Shown: piece by piece, positions 21,434 through 30,914 of the stretch
Layout of the letters: every line of letters begins with the position of its first letter
How positions within the stretch are numbered: position 1 is the first letter of the stretch
NCBI GenBank assembly: GCA_036346405.1
Contig: CM070561.1
Location: forward strand, 26,630,215 to 26,694,214
Direction of reading: 5' to 3'
Length of the DNA: 64,000 bases
From: Phyllostachys edulis
Lineage: Eukaryota > Streptophyta > Magnoliopsida > Poales > Poaceae
Position numbers and translations under genes: made by a program
The notes under the pieces: generated by a model
Told to the model about the DNA's origin: nothing
The model's database searches: none
Seen by the model: only the letters and a program-made list of their open reading frames with translations

Positions 21434-21627
21434 CTTTGCGAAACGCCCCTATAAGACTGGTATTTTGGCGTTTTTCTAGAACGCCTTTGAATACAAGTTT
21501 TATTTAGGTGTTTTCCCGAAAACGCCTCAAAATACATAGACCTTTTTGGCGTTTTCCAGAAAGCGCCTACAAAAACCAAAAAAAAAAAGAAAAAAAGAAA
21601 GGCGTCTCTCAAAATCGCCTTTACAAC
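21434..21627. repeat. second cluster of GGCGTTTT/AACGCC inverted motifs
   Basis: At least four inverted pairs (GCGAAACGCC, GGCGTTTTTCTAGAACGCC, GGTGTTTTCCCGAAAACGCC, GGCGTTTTCCAGAAAGCGCC), the same motif type as 20231-20437. It is probably the subterminal region of a related, truncated CACTA-like element about 1 kb from the first cluster. Confidence 0.5.
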
Positions 21628-21663
21628 AAGAGAGTTCGACTAGCTGTCGAAGGTTAAACGCCA

Positions 21664-22990
21664 TTAAGAGGTCTCAGCAAGACTCGATGGCCCAGCCATG
21701 GGCTCCGGCAGTTCAGGGATCTCCATATTCTCATCCTCTGATTGATTGCAGGGTCTCCATGGCTTTTGCGATGGCTGGCCGCTCGCTCGGGTCGGGGAGC
21801 GTGCACCGGAGCCCGACGAGTAGCACACGCTTCATTTGGCCTTGAGCATCATTACTAGTGGACTCACCTTTGAGCCTTTCATCTGCTGCATCAAGGATTG
21901 CATTACGACGGTGCAGATCAGTTACCCTTGCTACCAGCGGGTTGACGATAGTTCTTTCATCCGAAACAGCTGGAGCTGGGCACTGACCAGAAACAATCTC
22001 TAGTAAAACAATGCCAAAGCTGTAGATATCTGCCTGCCTGCTCCGCTTCCCCGTTACCATCAGATCTGGGTCCAGGTATGCCAGGGTTCCAACTACATTT
22101 TCTGTCGTCTTTGACTCTTTTCCGGGGTCCAGCAGCCTCGCCAACCCGAAGTCCGCTAACTTGGCGACATACTGTGAATCAAGAAATATATTACTTGCTT
22201 TAATGTCACCATGCAGGACGGGACTGTGTTGTGCATGGAGGTAATGCAGCGCACGACATAGGTCGAGGATGATGTCATACCTGCGCACAAATCGAAAGCA
22301 ACCAGACGAATGAAACAATGAGTCGGTTATCAATCGTGATACTATCTAGGATCATGGTTCTAATTTTCGGCTGATTTTCACCGATTTGAAAATCGGTTGT
22401 GTCGAACCCGGGTAAAAGTTTAAACCGGTCCCAAAATATTCGTTTTGCGTTCATTTTGTCAAATAGAGAAGATTTTTTTTTTTGCATTCAACCGATTTTC
22501 AGTCGATTTTTTTTAAATTCGAAATTTTCGAACGAAATTTTCTGATTTTCAGTCAAACCGGTCGTACCGGACCCGGTAAAAATTTGAGACCAGTTACCCA
22601 AACCCTGTCTATGACAAAAAAAAAACGTGTATCAGTAATAAGTAGGTTAGTGTCCGTACGTACGTACCTCTGGGTCCAGGACAACCAACTCTTGCCCTTG
22701 TGCAAATGTTCTTCGAGGGTACCTCCCGACACAAGCTCGTAAATAAGCAAGGATTGCTCTTCGGCTTCATCAATGCACCAGCCCACAAACTTAACCAGGT
22801 TCGGATGCCTCATTCGACTAATGATCCAGATTTCCTGGATCGCCTCCATCCTCAGAGCACTAGTGATCGTTTCCGGTCTGAATTTCTTCACCGCCACCAA
22901 TCCGTATGGATCTCCCAATCGGCCCTGATAAACAACTGCACACGCCCCATGACCGAGCTCAATTTCGAAGTTGTTTGTCGCGCCGGCCAG
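21664..22990 (-). pseudogene. non-RD receptor-like protein kinase domain, two exons
   Basis: Exon 1 (about 22990-22668) reads SFTYNELAGATNNF, a Gly-rich loop LGHGACAVVYQG, the ATP-site Lys in VAVKKF, an alpha-C Glu (EAIQEIWIISRMRHPNLVKF) and IYELVSGGTLEEHL. A donor AG|GTACGTACG at 22667 joins an acceptor GCGCAG|G at 22281, giving an uninterrupted frame across the junction (TQR-YDIILDLC). Exon 2 holds VLHGDIKASNIFLD (HGD, so non-RD), LADFGLAR, TLAYLDPDLM, and DIYSFGIVLLEIVSG. All catalytic residues are present. A one-base change near 21738 diverts the last residues; in the alternative frame the tail continues to a TAA at 21664-21666. Nearest relatives by motif are L-type lectin-RLK-like kinases; no lectin or transmembrane part is visible. 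Non-RD kinases are often linked to immune signalling. Confidence 0.82.
22281..22667 (-). other. kinase intron with repeated CCGG/GATTTTC words
   Basis: GT-AG intron of the kinase. It carries two related segments (near 22403-22435 and 22558-22600) with ACCCGG(G)TAAAA followed by T-rich sequence and ACCGGTC, and repeated CCGATTTTCA words. These suggest a small degenerate transposon inside the intron. Confidence 0.55.
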
Positions 22991-23535
22991 CTCATTATAA
23001 GTAAAAGATTTAGGAAGTCAGCAGGAGGGATCTCCACATTCTCATCATTCGATTGAATTTTCACAATGGCTTGTGCGATGGTTAGCCGCTTGCTTGAGTC
23101 GGGGATTGTGCACCAAAGCCCGACTTGTAGGACGCGTTTCATCTGGTCCTGCTCATCTCTACTGGACTGCCGTAGGAGATTTTGATCTGCTGCTACATGA
23201 AGGATTTCATCACTGCGGCTGCAGTGCTTATCCCATACCCATATTGGCAACGGGTGGGCATATTTTGCAGATCACAATCGAAATCTGGGCCAGAAACAAT
23301 CTCGAGCAGAACATTGCCGAAGTTGTAGACATCGGTGTCCCTGCTAATATTAGACTCAGTTTCATCGTCAGTACATCTTGCCACGACCCATACCTTTGCA
23401 ACATCCGACCCCGACGAGCTGTCAAGAAATATGTTGCTTGTTTGAATATCATTATGAACGACGAGCAGCTGTTGCTGCCGGTAAGTTTCATGCAGATATT
23501 GTAGCGCAGAGGCTATCTGGCCGATGATTAAGTAC
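22991..23535 (-). pseudogene. pseudokinase C-lobe directly upstream of the kinase
   Basis: Read on the minus strand from an acceptor AATATAG|G at 23536. The sequence aligns with exon 2 of the following kinase from the same intron position and phase: ALQYLHETY, VVHNDIQTSNIFLD, DTDVYNFGNVLLEIVSG, then after a frameshift near 23265 DEQDQMKRVLQVGLWCTIPD and QSNDENVEIPP. The catalytic-loop Lys is Gln, the DFG motif is absent (VAKVWVVAR in place of VAKLADFGLAR) and the activation segment is shortened. It therefore cannot be an ordinary active kinase. Its C-terminal tail runs into the next kinase's N-terminus within a few codons but one base out of frame. The N-lobe exon expected upstream was not found before about 25400. 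Confidence 0.72.
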
Positions 23536-25440
23536 CTATATTAATCCAAGAATGTTGGCAAAGTGAGAGTAGTTTCTTAACTAATCAGTAGGTCATCTAC
23601 TTTCGACGTTAAAGACAATTTTACTCAAGTAATGTGGTGAGTGAAGATTGCCACTTCACACTTTGCATATATATCTTTGTATCTATGTCTGTAGATTTAA
23701 AAAATTTAGGACTTCCAATATTCCGAAATAAAATGTTATTTCCTATGCAAATTGATGTAAGTCTACTATATGTTAAAATGTGATGGCATATGGTTTACAG
23801 GTGCTAAGAAAAAGCAAAAGATGTGCTACAAATTCAATGTGAAAAGAGAGGAAAACATCCAGCCATCAATCTTTTGGCCCTAACTACAATTTAATGACAA
23901 CCATTTTGTTAGAGGGTTCCCCAACCCCTAAGATGTTCGAAATGACCCATAGAGCTTGGATATATATTTCTGTAGGCAAAATTGAGTATTGTATTACCCA
24001 ATGGAAATGTACCAAAATACCCCTACTCTACTGTACAATGGAGGGGCAAGGAGGGGAATTCCTCTCTTCTCCTCCTCAAATATTCTCTTTTACAGCTGCA
24101 TATGATCTCCTTCTCAGTTAGAAAAAGAAATAAAACGGAGTTTGTGCTACACTCAGAACTATAAAGATAGCTATTCTCCTTAGTCCTCTAACAAGAAGGA
24201 AATTCCACTAACCATTGCTTGGTTTTGTATTGATCACAATACACTTGGCACTGGCATATCTAGCCACGGGCCATGTCTCGGCCAGCTCATCTAATTTTGG
24301 GTCCAAATTATTTTTGCTAATTTTTCAAAAAAGATTAACATGTTCTTTTGAATTTGAGCCTCGGCCATTGCCCAGCGGCTCGAGGCCCGGTCTGCCTCGG
24401 ACACTTGGTCTCATTTGGAAACCTATTTAAACTCAAAAGTACAAAAAAAATATTTGAGTTGCGAAAGCCTTGTAGTATACTATACCACGAATCCACGATG
24501 CAGTCATGCAGAGTTCCACGGGTCTGTTGATCTAGTTCATATTAAAACTACAAAAGTTGTTAACACATTATACGAACAAATGTAGCTGTAATACCACAGG
24601 ACCAAAACCCACTAATTAAAGCCTAGCCTCCACATGGGATGGGCCTACATATACGCAGCAAGTCGATTGGGATTTCATCGTCACTTCAACTCTTCAAGTG
24701 TTAACCTAGAGTAACTATGCTTAGACATCAATTCATGGACAACTTATGGAACTCGGTGTTACTCTGACCCTCTTACGGGTTATACTATGGTATCCAAATA
24801 AAAGTATATAGGCAGTTAAATTTATGAACAATTTAAATTTATTTTTTCAAACACGAAATTAAAAATCCAAACCTGACAATTAATTTATATTATAATTTAC
24901 ATAAATTACGAATTAAAATGATGAAAATTAAAATGGTTTCTTGTATTTGCAAATTTGTAGTGAAATTTAAAAATTGTAATTAGAAAAATCTAAACTAAAC
25001 CTTGCCATCCAAACATATAAAAACATGGAATTAAAATTAAAGGAAACGAATTTAATATATCAACATTTAACATTGCGAAACCTTTAGCTTTTAAAATTAC
25101 ATCCACTCGAACTATTATATGTTTTTTAATTATTTTGTCATTTTCTAGTTAGGATTTATATGTTTCTTTCTAAAACTATTACTTAAAACATGTAGCAGCA
25201 TGTTCAGATAATAATTTTTTTTGCGAGAAATGTTTGGATGTATGTTAAGAAGTACTAAGATGCTAACGACAATTGTTATCTTTCTAGAGTACGCATATCC
25301 TGTCATCCACAAGGACAAGGAGAAATAAATGAATAGGCAGGAGAGCTCTTGAAGTTACATCAAGAGTAGAAGAATAATATGGTCTATATATAGTAAGAGT
25401 AGCCATGGCACGCACCTATCCTTTCTCGACAGGTGACTGT
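23536..25440. other. intergenic, AT-rich, no gene supported
   Basis: No kinase N-lobe, repeat pair or other domain was seen. 24780-25200 is especially AT-rich. The ORFs are short and without motifs. Confidence 0.5.
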
Positions 25441-26760
25441 TGGCAAAAGTGTCCCATGGTGCAAGACGATTAATTAGAGAATTTTTATTACTTAATCATT
25501 TTTTTAATATTATTTTAAAGATAATCCCTTATGAACTTTATTTCCAATTCTCACTCTTTTGGTCACGCCACCACCCGTGGCGTAGCCAGCACGTACTGTC
25601 ACGCAAGCCCTCAACTGCGCGCTGTGCCAACATGGAGGGCTTGCATGGCAGTTGTCACGCCACCACTAATGGCATGACAAAGTGACTACTTAGGCCGCCC
25701 AACCAGTTCTTCGGTTTTTCCTCTCCCCAAATCCGTCCTCGTCGCGCCCTCCTTGCCTCCCGCCGGCCTCATCCCCCCACGGCGTCCTCCCATGGCATCC
25801 TCCCCCGCCCTCCTCGCCTCACTTGACCTCATCCCTGCACAAGGCGTCCTTCCCATGGTGGCATCCTCCCTGTGGCCTCTCCCATGCTGTCCTCCCCGCC
25901 TGCTGGCGTCCTCCCGTCTTCGTGCTCCTCCCGTGGCGGCATCCTCCTCGTGTTGGCCTCTCCCATGTCGTCCTCTCGCGCCGATATCCTCCCCGCGTCG
26001 ACCTCTCCCCAGTGATCCTCTCCCACGGCCTCGTCCCCCACGCCGGCCCGTCCACCGAAACCCTGCTCCTGCATTGTGAAGGTACAATATTATGTGCCAT
26101 TTTGTGAAATTGGTTCATGCTTGTGTTGTCTTTAGTTTCTTGAAGTTGGTTGAAATTTAGCTCTCTAATACATGCATATTGCCATGGATATGTCAAGGCT
26201 ATTGGATGTCAAGGTCATTGGATTTGATTGGTAGAGGTGATGTTTCCTTGAGAGAAAATTCATTTGATTTGTGCGTCACGAAGATGGGTATTTTAGGGTT
26301 TGGTACGTAAAGTTGCTAACTTTATGGAATGGGTTTTGCTCACTGGTATTTATGTTTTCATGCATCATATTGTGCAATGAATTGTAATCTGGATGTCATG
26401 TACTATGTTATTTTGGGATGTTATTTCGCTAATTCCAATTTTGAGACGTGTGTTCCACTTGCTGATTGGATAACATACACACTATAATATAGTCAATGTG
26501 GACCAAATTTGGAAAGTTTTTATTTTGATTCAAAGGGTATATTACTCTTCACCTTTTTCTTTTTGTTAGTTAGTATACTATACCAGATTAATAGTCATTA
26601 TGGTTAGGAGTCAAATTAAAGTTCATTGTATAGTGTTCAAATGTTCATCGGCCTCAAGTGATAGCCTTTCCTTCTTTTTTTTTTGGTGTGGGGATTACTA
26701 TACTAGTAGCGGCGGTGAGCAACATATATAGTTCACTCAACGAGCAACAACGACATGTGT

Positions 26761-26987
26761 ATATAGATTCGATCCACATGATCCAATGGGACAAATGGTT
26801 ATTTAAAATTCATAACCCTGTTTGATCCATAACTCCGTTCTATGTAAATGGGTCATATGGGGTGACCTCAGGGTCCAACCGATCCGCCTCACGCCCACAT
26901 ATAGGTTCGATCCACATGATCTAATGGGATAAACAGTTCTTTACCATTCATAACCCCGTTCGATCAATAACTCCATTCTATGTAAAA
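26761..26987. repeat. direct repeat, unit about 90 bp, period 138 bp
   Basis: ATATAGATTCGATCCACATG at 26761 and ATATAGGTTCGATCCACATG at 26899 each begin a similar 85-90 bp block (GATCnAATGGGA..., CATAACCC, TCTATGTAAA). They are diverged by several bases, hence not very recent. Confidence 0.75.
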
Positions 26988-27170
26988 ACGTTCTCCTATG
27001 TTAATGTTACTCGAGTAATTGAAGATATAACGGGCCACTAAAAAGAAGTAAAAATGTGACTTACCTCATTTCTAAATACACAATTTTCCGAACGAGTGGT
27101 TCGTGGCACTCCAAGCGTGTAGCTCAGGCGTACCCAGGAGTGAAGGCATGTGCCTACTTAGGAATGAGCC

Positions 27171-27362
27171 CTGAGCGGTCCCAAACACGTGGTTTAGACA
27201 GTCTCGAGAATGGGATCTCGAGCGTACCTGAGCACGTGGATCTAGGGTAGTGTAGGTCGCACTCAGAGGCAAGCTCTGAGTGGTCCCAAACATGTGGTTT
27301 GGGCGGTCTCGAGAACGGGATCTCGAGCGTGACTAAGCACGAGAGACTTAGGTAGTGTAGGA
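27171..27362. repeat. tandem repeat, period 105 bp, two copies
   Basis: CTGAGCGGTCCCAAACACGT at 27171 and CTGAGTGGTCCCAAACATGT at 27276 start two similar units. Each contains a palindromic TCTCGAGAAnGGGATCTCGA block and ends TAGTGTAGG. Confidence 0.8.
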
Positions 27363-27786
27363 TTCGGATATTTTTGCCTCCCATTGTTTCTTGGTGTTAT
27401 TCGTCCATTGTGTATAGTCTAACACACCTCAATAAATGGTAAGTCTCTGCTAGAGAAATATGATAGTTACATAACACAATCGCCCCCATTCAAAATTGAC
27501 AATGGAGTACCTCTTTCTCAATCATTGTTAAACAACCCAAAACTTCATTTAAGCGGATGAATTGTTTCATGTTGATCATAAACCACCATGCTCAAGTTCT
27601 TGTAACTTACAACATAGTATCACACAAGACAAAACTACAATAAAGCTGTAATTAACCATATGTTTGTATCTTCATACTGCTAGCATGTGTCAACTGAAAC
27701 ACAGCTTTTGTTATGTACAATGTTGTTTGTGATATTTCGTACATATGGCATTCGGTACTGACTTTACAATATTTTGTTGGATGTAG

Positions 27787-28344
27787 ATGGATAAAACTGT
27801 ACGTGTATTTACCGGTGGGCCAATTAGCCAAACGAGTAGTGATGTCGACTTTGGTGGCATGGAAGTGACCGTTCTTTTGTTTCGCGAATGACTAGACTTT
27901 CGAACTCTTGTGACTAGGATTAAGTTGACCTTTGGATGGGATGAGCCCGGTGTCATTGTTGGACTACAGGGGCGATATGATGCTGGTATGGGTTGTAAGG
28001 TGCACGTCTGTTTAGTGCCAATCTTGTCCGATGATGATTGGCACACGTATAAGGATCTTGTGCTCGCATCTCAGGTCCGGTCGTTGGAACTGGCGGTGGA
28101 GAGGACAATCGTTGTAGAGGATTTGCCAAACAATTTGGTTGTGGTGAATGGCAACACGACGGAAATATAATCTGCTCTCCATCTTTCACAAGGCCCCCTA
28201 ATGGAGGAACCACCTTCCGAAGAGTTCATTGGCATCAGTGTTAACAACGATGCCCCCCTGTTGGTGGATCTGTCACATGTGCATGTTCCTTCCCCGCAAC
28301 ATGTTAGTGACCCCGTGACTGATTTCAATGGCGTTGTAATGAGT
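27787..28344 (+). pseudogene. MULE (Mutator-like) transposase, N-terminal part
   Basis: From ATG 27787 the frame reads MDKTVRVFTGGP, DFGGMEVTVLLFRE, a stop, LDFRTLVTRIKLTFGW, GVIVGLQGRYDAGMG, VHVCLVPILSDDDW and LELAVER. This is the N-terminal region usual in grass MULE transposases before the MuDR-type domain. A second stop at 28168 is followed in the same frame by PLMEEPPSEEFIGISVNNDA up to the CACTA insertion near 28345. The rest continues after the CACTA at 33427. MULE transposases cut and paste Mutator-type DNA transposons. Two in-frame stops and the insertion make it non-functional. Confidence 0.7.
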
Positions 28345-28359
28345 TACTACAGAAAAGGC

Positions 28360-28635
28360 TTTCACAGACGGTTCAAAAACGTCATCACAGACGGTTTCGT
28401 CAGCCGTCTGAGTTTATGGGTCGATGATGACATGAGGTCATCACGAGCGGTTTTGAACCATCTGTGATGTATACTTTCCGCAGCGGTTTGTGGTTCAAAC
28501 CGTCTGCGATAGTAATATCACGACGGTTTCATCCACAAACCGTCGTGATAGCACATATCACAGACGGTTTCGACACAAACCGTCTGTGATAAGTACATAT
28601 CACAGACGGTTTGTGGCTGGAACCGTCTGTGATGA
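28360..28635. repeat. left subterminal repeats of CACTA copy 1
   Basis: About nine copies of ATCACAGACGGTTT or its complement AACCGTCTGTGATG in alternating orientation. In this family such arrays bind the transposon-encoded TNPA-like protein (family knowledge from En/Spm). Confidence 0.85.
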
Positions 28636-28636
28636 C

Positions 28637-29354
28637 TTTTCTCTATAAAGGCCCAAGCAGTGGCTGCTTGTACCATTAAATCCGGCATCATATATATATT
28701 ACATATATATTGTTCGTAGTCTCTCAGCCACTTTGGGGGGATCGTCCACGCAGCCATGAGAAGGATGAGCCGGTAGCCACGGGCAACCTCATTGAGCCCT
28801 TGCAAATATAAAAAGTATGGATGCAAAGAGAGCGGTCGGACATCCAATTACATGGATTGGACGTCGCTATGTTCAGAAAGTGTCGTTGATGCACAGGTAC
28901 TCCGACTGGGAAGTGGCATCATGTATTAGCAACTAACCATTCTTGAGCATGTAATCGTCTTTAAACAACAAGAACACCAAGCAACCATTCTCATATTTCA
29001 AAAGAATTCTCAACTTGTTGCTTGGTGTTCTTGTTGGCTTTAAAGACAATTACATGCTCAAGAATTGTTGGTTGCTAATACATGATGCTACTTCCCATGG
29101 AGAAGTTGCAAGATCAACGCCACTTTCAACATAGCGACGCCCAATCCAGTAATTGATATCCCAACCGCCTTCTTGCAACCATACTTTTTAAACTTACAGG
29201 CTCAATGAGATTGCCCGTGGATACCGCCTCATTCTTCTCATGAAATGGACGCAATTCCTAAAGTGGTCGAGGATCTTTAATAATATATATATATAATATA
29301 TATATGATGCTTTTTAATGGCACAAGCACCAACGCTAGAGACTTTATAGAGAAG
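28637..29354. repeat. long inverted repeat (hairpin), arms about 330 bp
   Basis: The left arm begins TCTCTATAAAGGCC and includes GGCAACCTCATTGAGCC and GGCATCATGTATTAGCAAC. The right arm is its imperfect complement, ending with GACTTTATAGAGAAG. The innermost arms (28898-28985 and 29010-29100) pair almost perfectly around a loop of about 25 bases. A transcript would fold into a long double-stranded stem. The same structure exists in CACTA copy 2. Confidence 0.8.
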
Positions 29355-29420
29355 AGATTATGAATGGAATGGTAGGATGTACCTAGTGCGCAAGAGGTAG
29401 GAGAACTTGACCGGCATGAA

Positions 29421-29852
29421 CAAGGGACTATTAATATGAACTAATTATCAATTCAATTTCAGCATAAGACTATTGACACCATTACATCACGAGCAAGGGG
29501 ACTATTAATATGAACTAATTATCAATTCAATTTCAGCATAAGACTATTGACATCATTACATCACACGACAAGAGGACTATTAATATGAACTAATTATCAA
29601 TTCGGTTTGACATAAGACTATTTACATCATTACATCACGAGCAAGGGGCTATTAATATGAACTAATTATCAATTCAATTTCAGCATAAGACTATTGACAT
29701 CATTACATCGAGAGCAAGGGACTATTAATATAAACTAATTATCAATTCAATTTCAGCATAAGACTATTTACATCATTACATCACGAGCAAGGGGACTATT
29801 AATATGAACTAATTATCAATTCAATTTCAGCATAAGACTATTAACATCATTG
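29421..29852. repeat. minisatellite, about 72-bp unit, six copies
   Basis: Units starting CAAGGGGACTATTAATATGA lie at 29421, 29494, 29569, 29642, 29714 and 29788. Each contains AATTATCAATTCAATTTCAG and CATCATTACATCAC. CACTA copy 2 has only three (51634, 51708, 51784). Confidence 0.88.
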
Positions 29853-30092
29853 AGCGGTTCATCGCAAGAGAACAAGACCAAGGGTGTCCAAACCCACCAC
29901 ACCAAGAGTAGCCCTCGGCATCCATCGCAGAGCACTAGCTAGCCATTTTCATCACAGAGCAAGGAGGGTAGAGACAGAGAGGACCTTAGTGCAAGTGCAA
30001 CCACGGTGGCGACCCCACCACCAAAGCACAACCCTCATCCATTTCCTTTACCTTGCATAAATCACACAAACATCGAGGATACAACTTAAGGC

Positions 30093-30314
30093 TCATGCAT
30101 AAAAATCAAACTCAACAAAAGACATTAAGCTAACAGATCTAGAGGAGATAGAGGAGGATGGGGAAAGCAAAGCTGGCGAGGGCCTAGCGGGGCGCAAAGG
30201 GTTCGGGGCGGTGATGGCGGCGAGTCGGCGCGGCGTCGAGGTGGGGAGGAACGGAGTTAGGGCGGCGCAAACCCTAGCGGCCGAGCTGAGTGACGCGAGT
30301 TTGGGCGTCACCAT
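30093..30314 (-). pseudogene. exon-like GC-rich fragment carried by CACTA copy 1
   Basis: The minus strand reads a 73-codon open stretch (MVTPKLASLSSAARVCAALT, then Pro/Ser-rich) with a CCGCTAGGGTTTGCG word. This resembles a gene 5' end, with AACCCTAG-type sequence usual near grass transcription starts. A homologous patch is in CACTA copy 2 near 52130-52320. It is either the transposon's own ancestral first exon or a captured gene piece; no domain was recognised. Confidence 0.4.
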
Positions 30315-30529
30315 AGTTATAACTGCTGGTGGCCTACAAAAACACTCTTATCGTCTTTAGTGTCTTTTGCAGTGTCACCGTATGCCACAACCGTCGGCGA
30401 CGGGAAGAATGGCGGCGTCAGCAGCGACGGGGAGGGGAACGGACGAGAGTAAGGCCGCTGGGGAGTGACGAGTTAGAGCGCAAACCCTAGCGGCAAGCTG
30501 GGCTAGCTCCTACTTATAAAGAGACTTAT

Positions 30530-30690
30530 CAGAGACGGTTCTATTATGGAACCGTCAGTGATAATTATCACAGACGGTTCCATAATAGAACCGTCTGTGA
30601 TATGGACATATCACAGACGGTTCCATAATGGAACCGTCTGTGATATGGTACATATCACAGACGGTTCCATAATGGAACTGTCTGTGAAAT
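30530..30690. repeat. internal GACGGTTC inverted repeats
   Basis: Four inverted pairs of TCACAGACGGTTCCATAATG and GGAACCGTCTGTGATATG, the same family as the terminal arrays but in the middle of the CACTA. A decayed version lies at 52550-52675 in copy 2. Confidence 0.8.
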
Positions 30691-30914
30691 GGTTTTTTCT
30701 CAAGTATATACACTTACATGACATGAAGAAATTACATGTTTATATTAAAAGGCAGAAACCTATAATTAAACAAGGTTTTTCTAGTGGCGAAGGTAGGCTG
30801 CTATCTCCATCTGCAATACTTCATAGGCGGCAGTTAGCCGACATCGGACGATTCTGATCGTGACGAAGCTCAAATCGTCCACCGTTGACGCGCTTCGTTG
30901 AGTGTCTCCCGAAG

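Larger units (their letters stand above)
25441..27786. other. region upstream of the MULE transposase; possible first exon and intron
   Basis: 25690-26085 is a GC-rich Pro/Ser/Arg-rich stretch open on both strands, followed by GAAG|GTACAATATT, which could be a splice donor. Sequence to 27786 then looks intronic and ends GTTGGATGTAG|ATGG, a good acceptor directly before the MULE ATG at 27787. This would be a long 5' intron; it is inference. CACGCCACCAC words with near-palindromic partners occur at 25563-25675, and two direct repeats lie at 26761 and 27171. Confidence 0.35.

Noticed and set aside
22700..23056. 118-codon plus-strand ORF over the kinase region
   Set aside because: Antisense to kinase exon 1, whose catalytic motifs and splice sites are on the minus strand.
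25753..26087. Pro-rich ORFs on both strands
   Set aside because: GC-rich low-complexity DNA open in several frames; no conserved domain. Kept only as a possible first exon in the region note.
29421..29852. Regular repeats considered as CRISPR-like
   Set aside because: Units are contiguous with no unique spacers and lie inside a plant transposon; it is a minisatellite.
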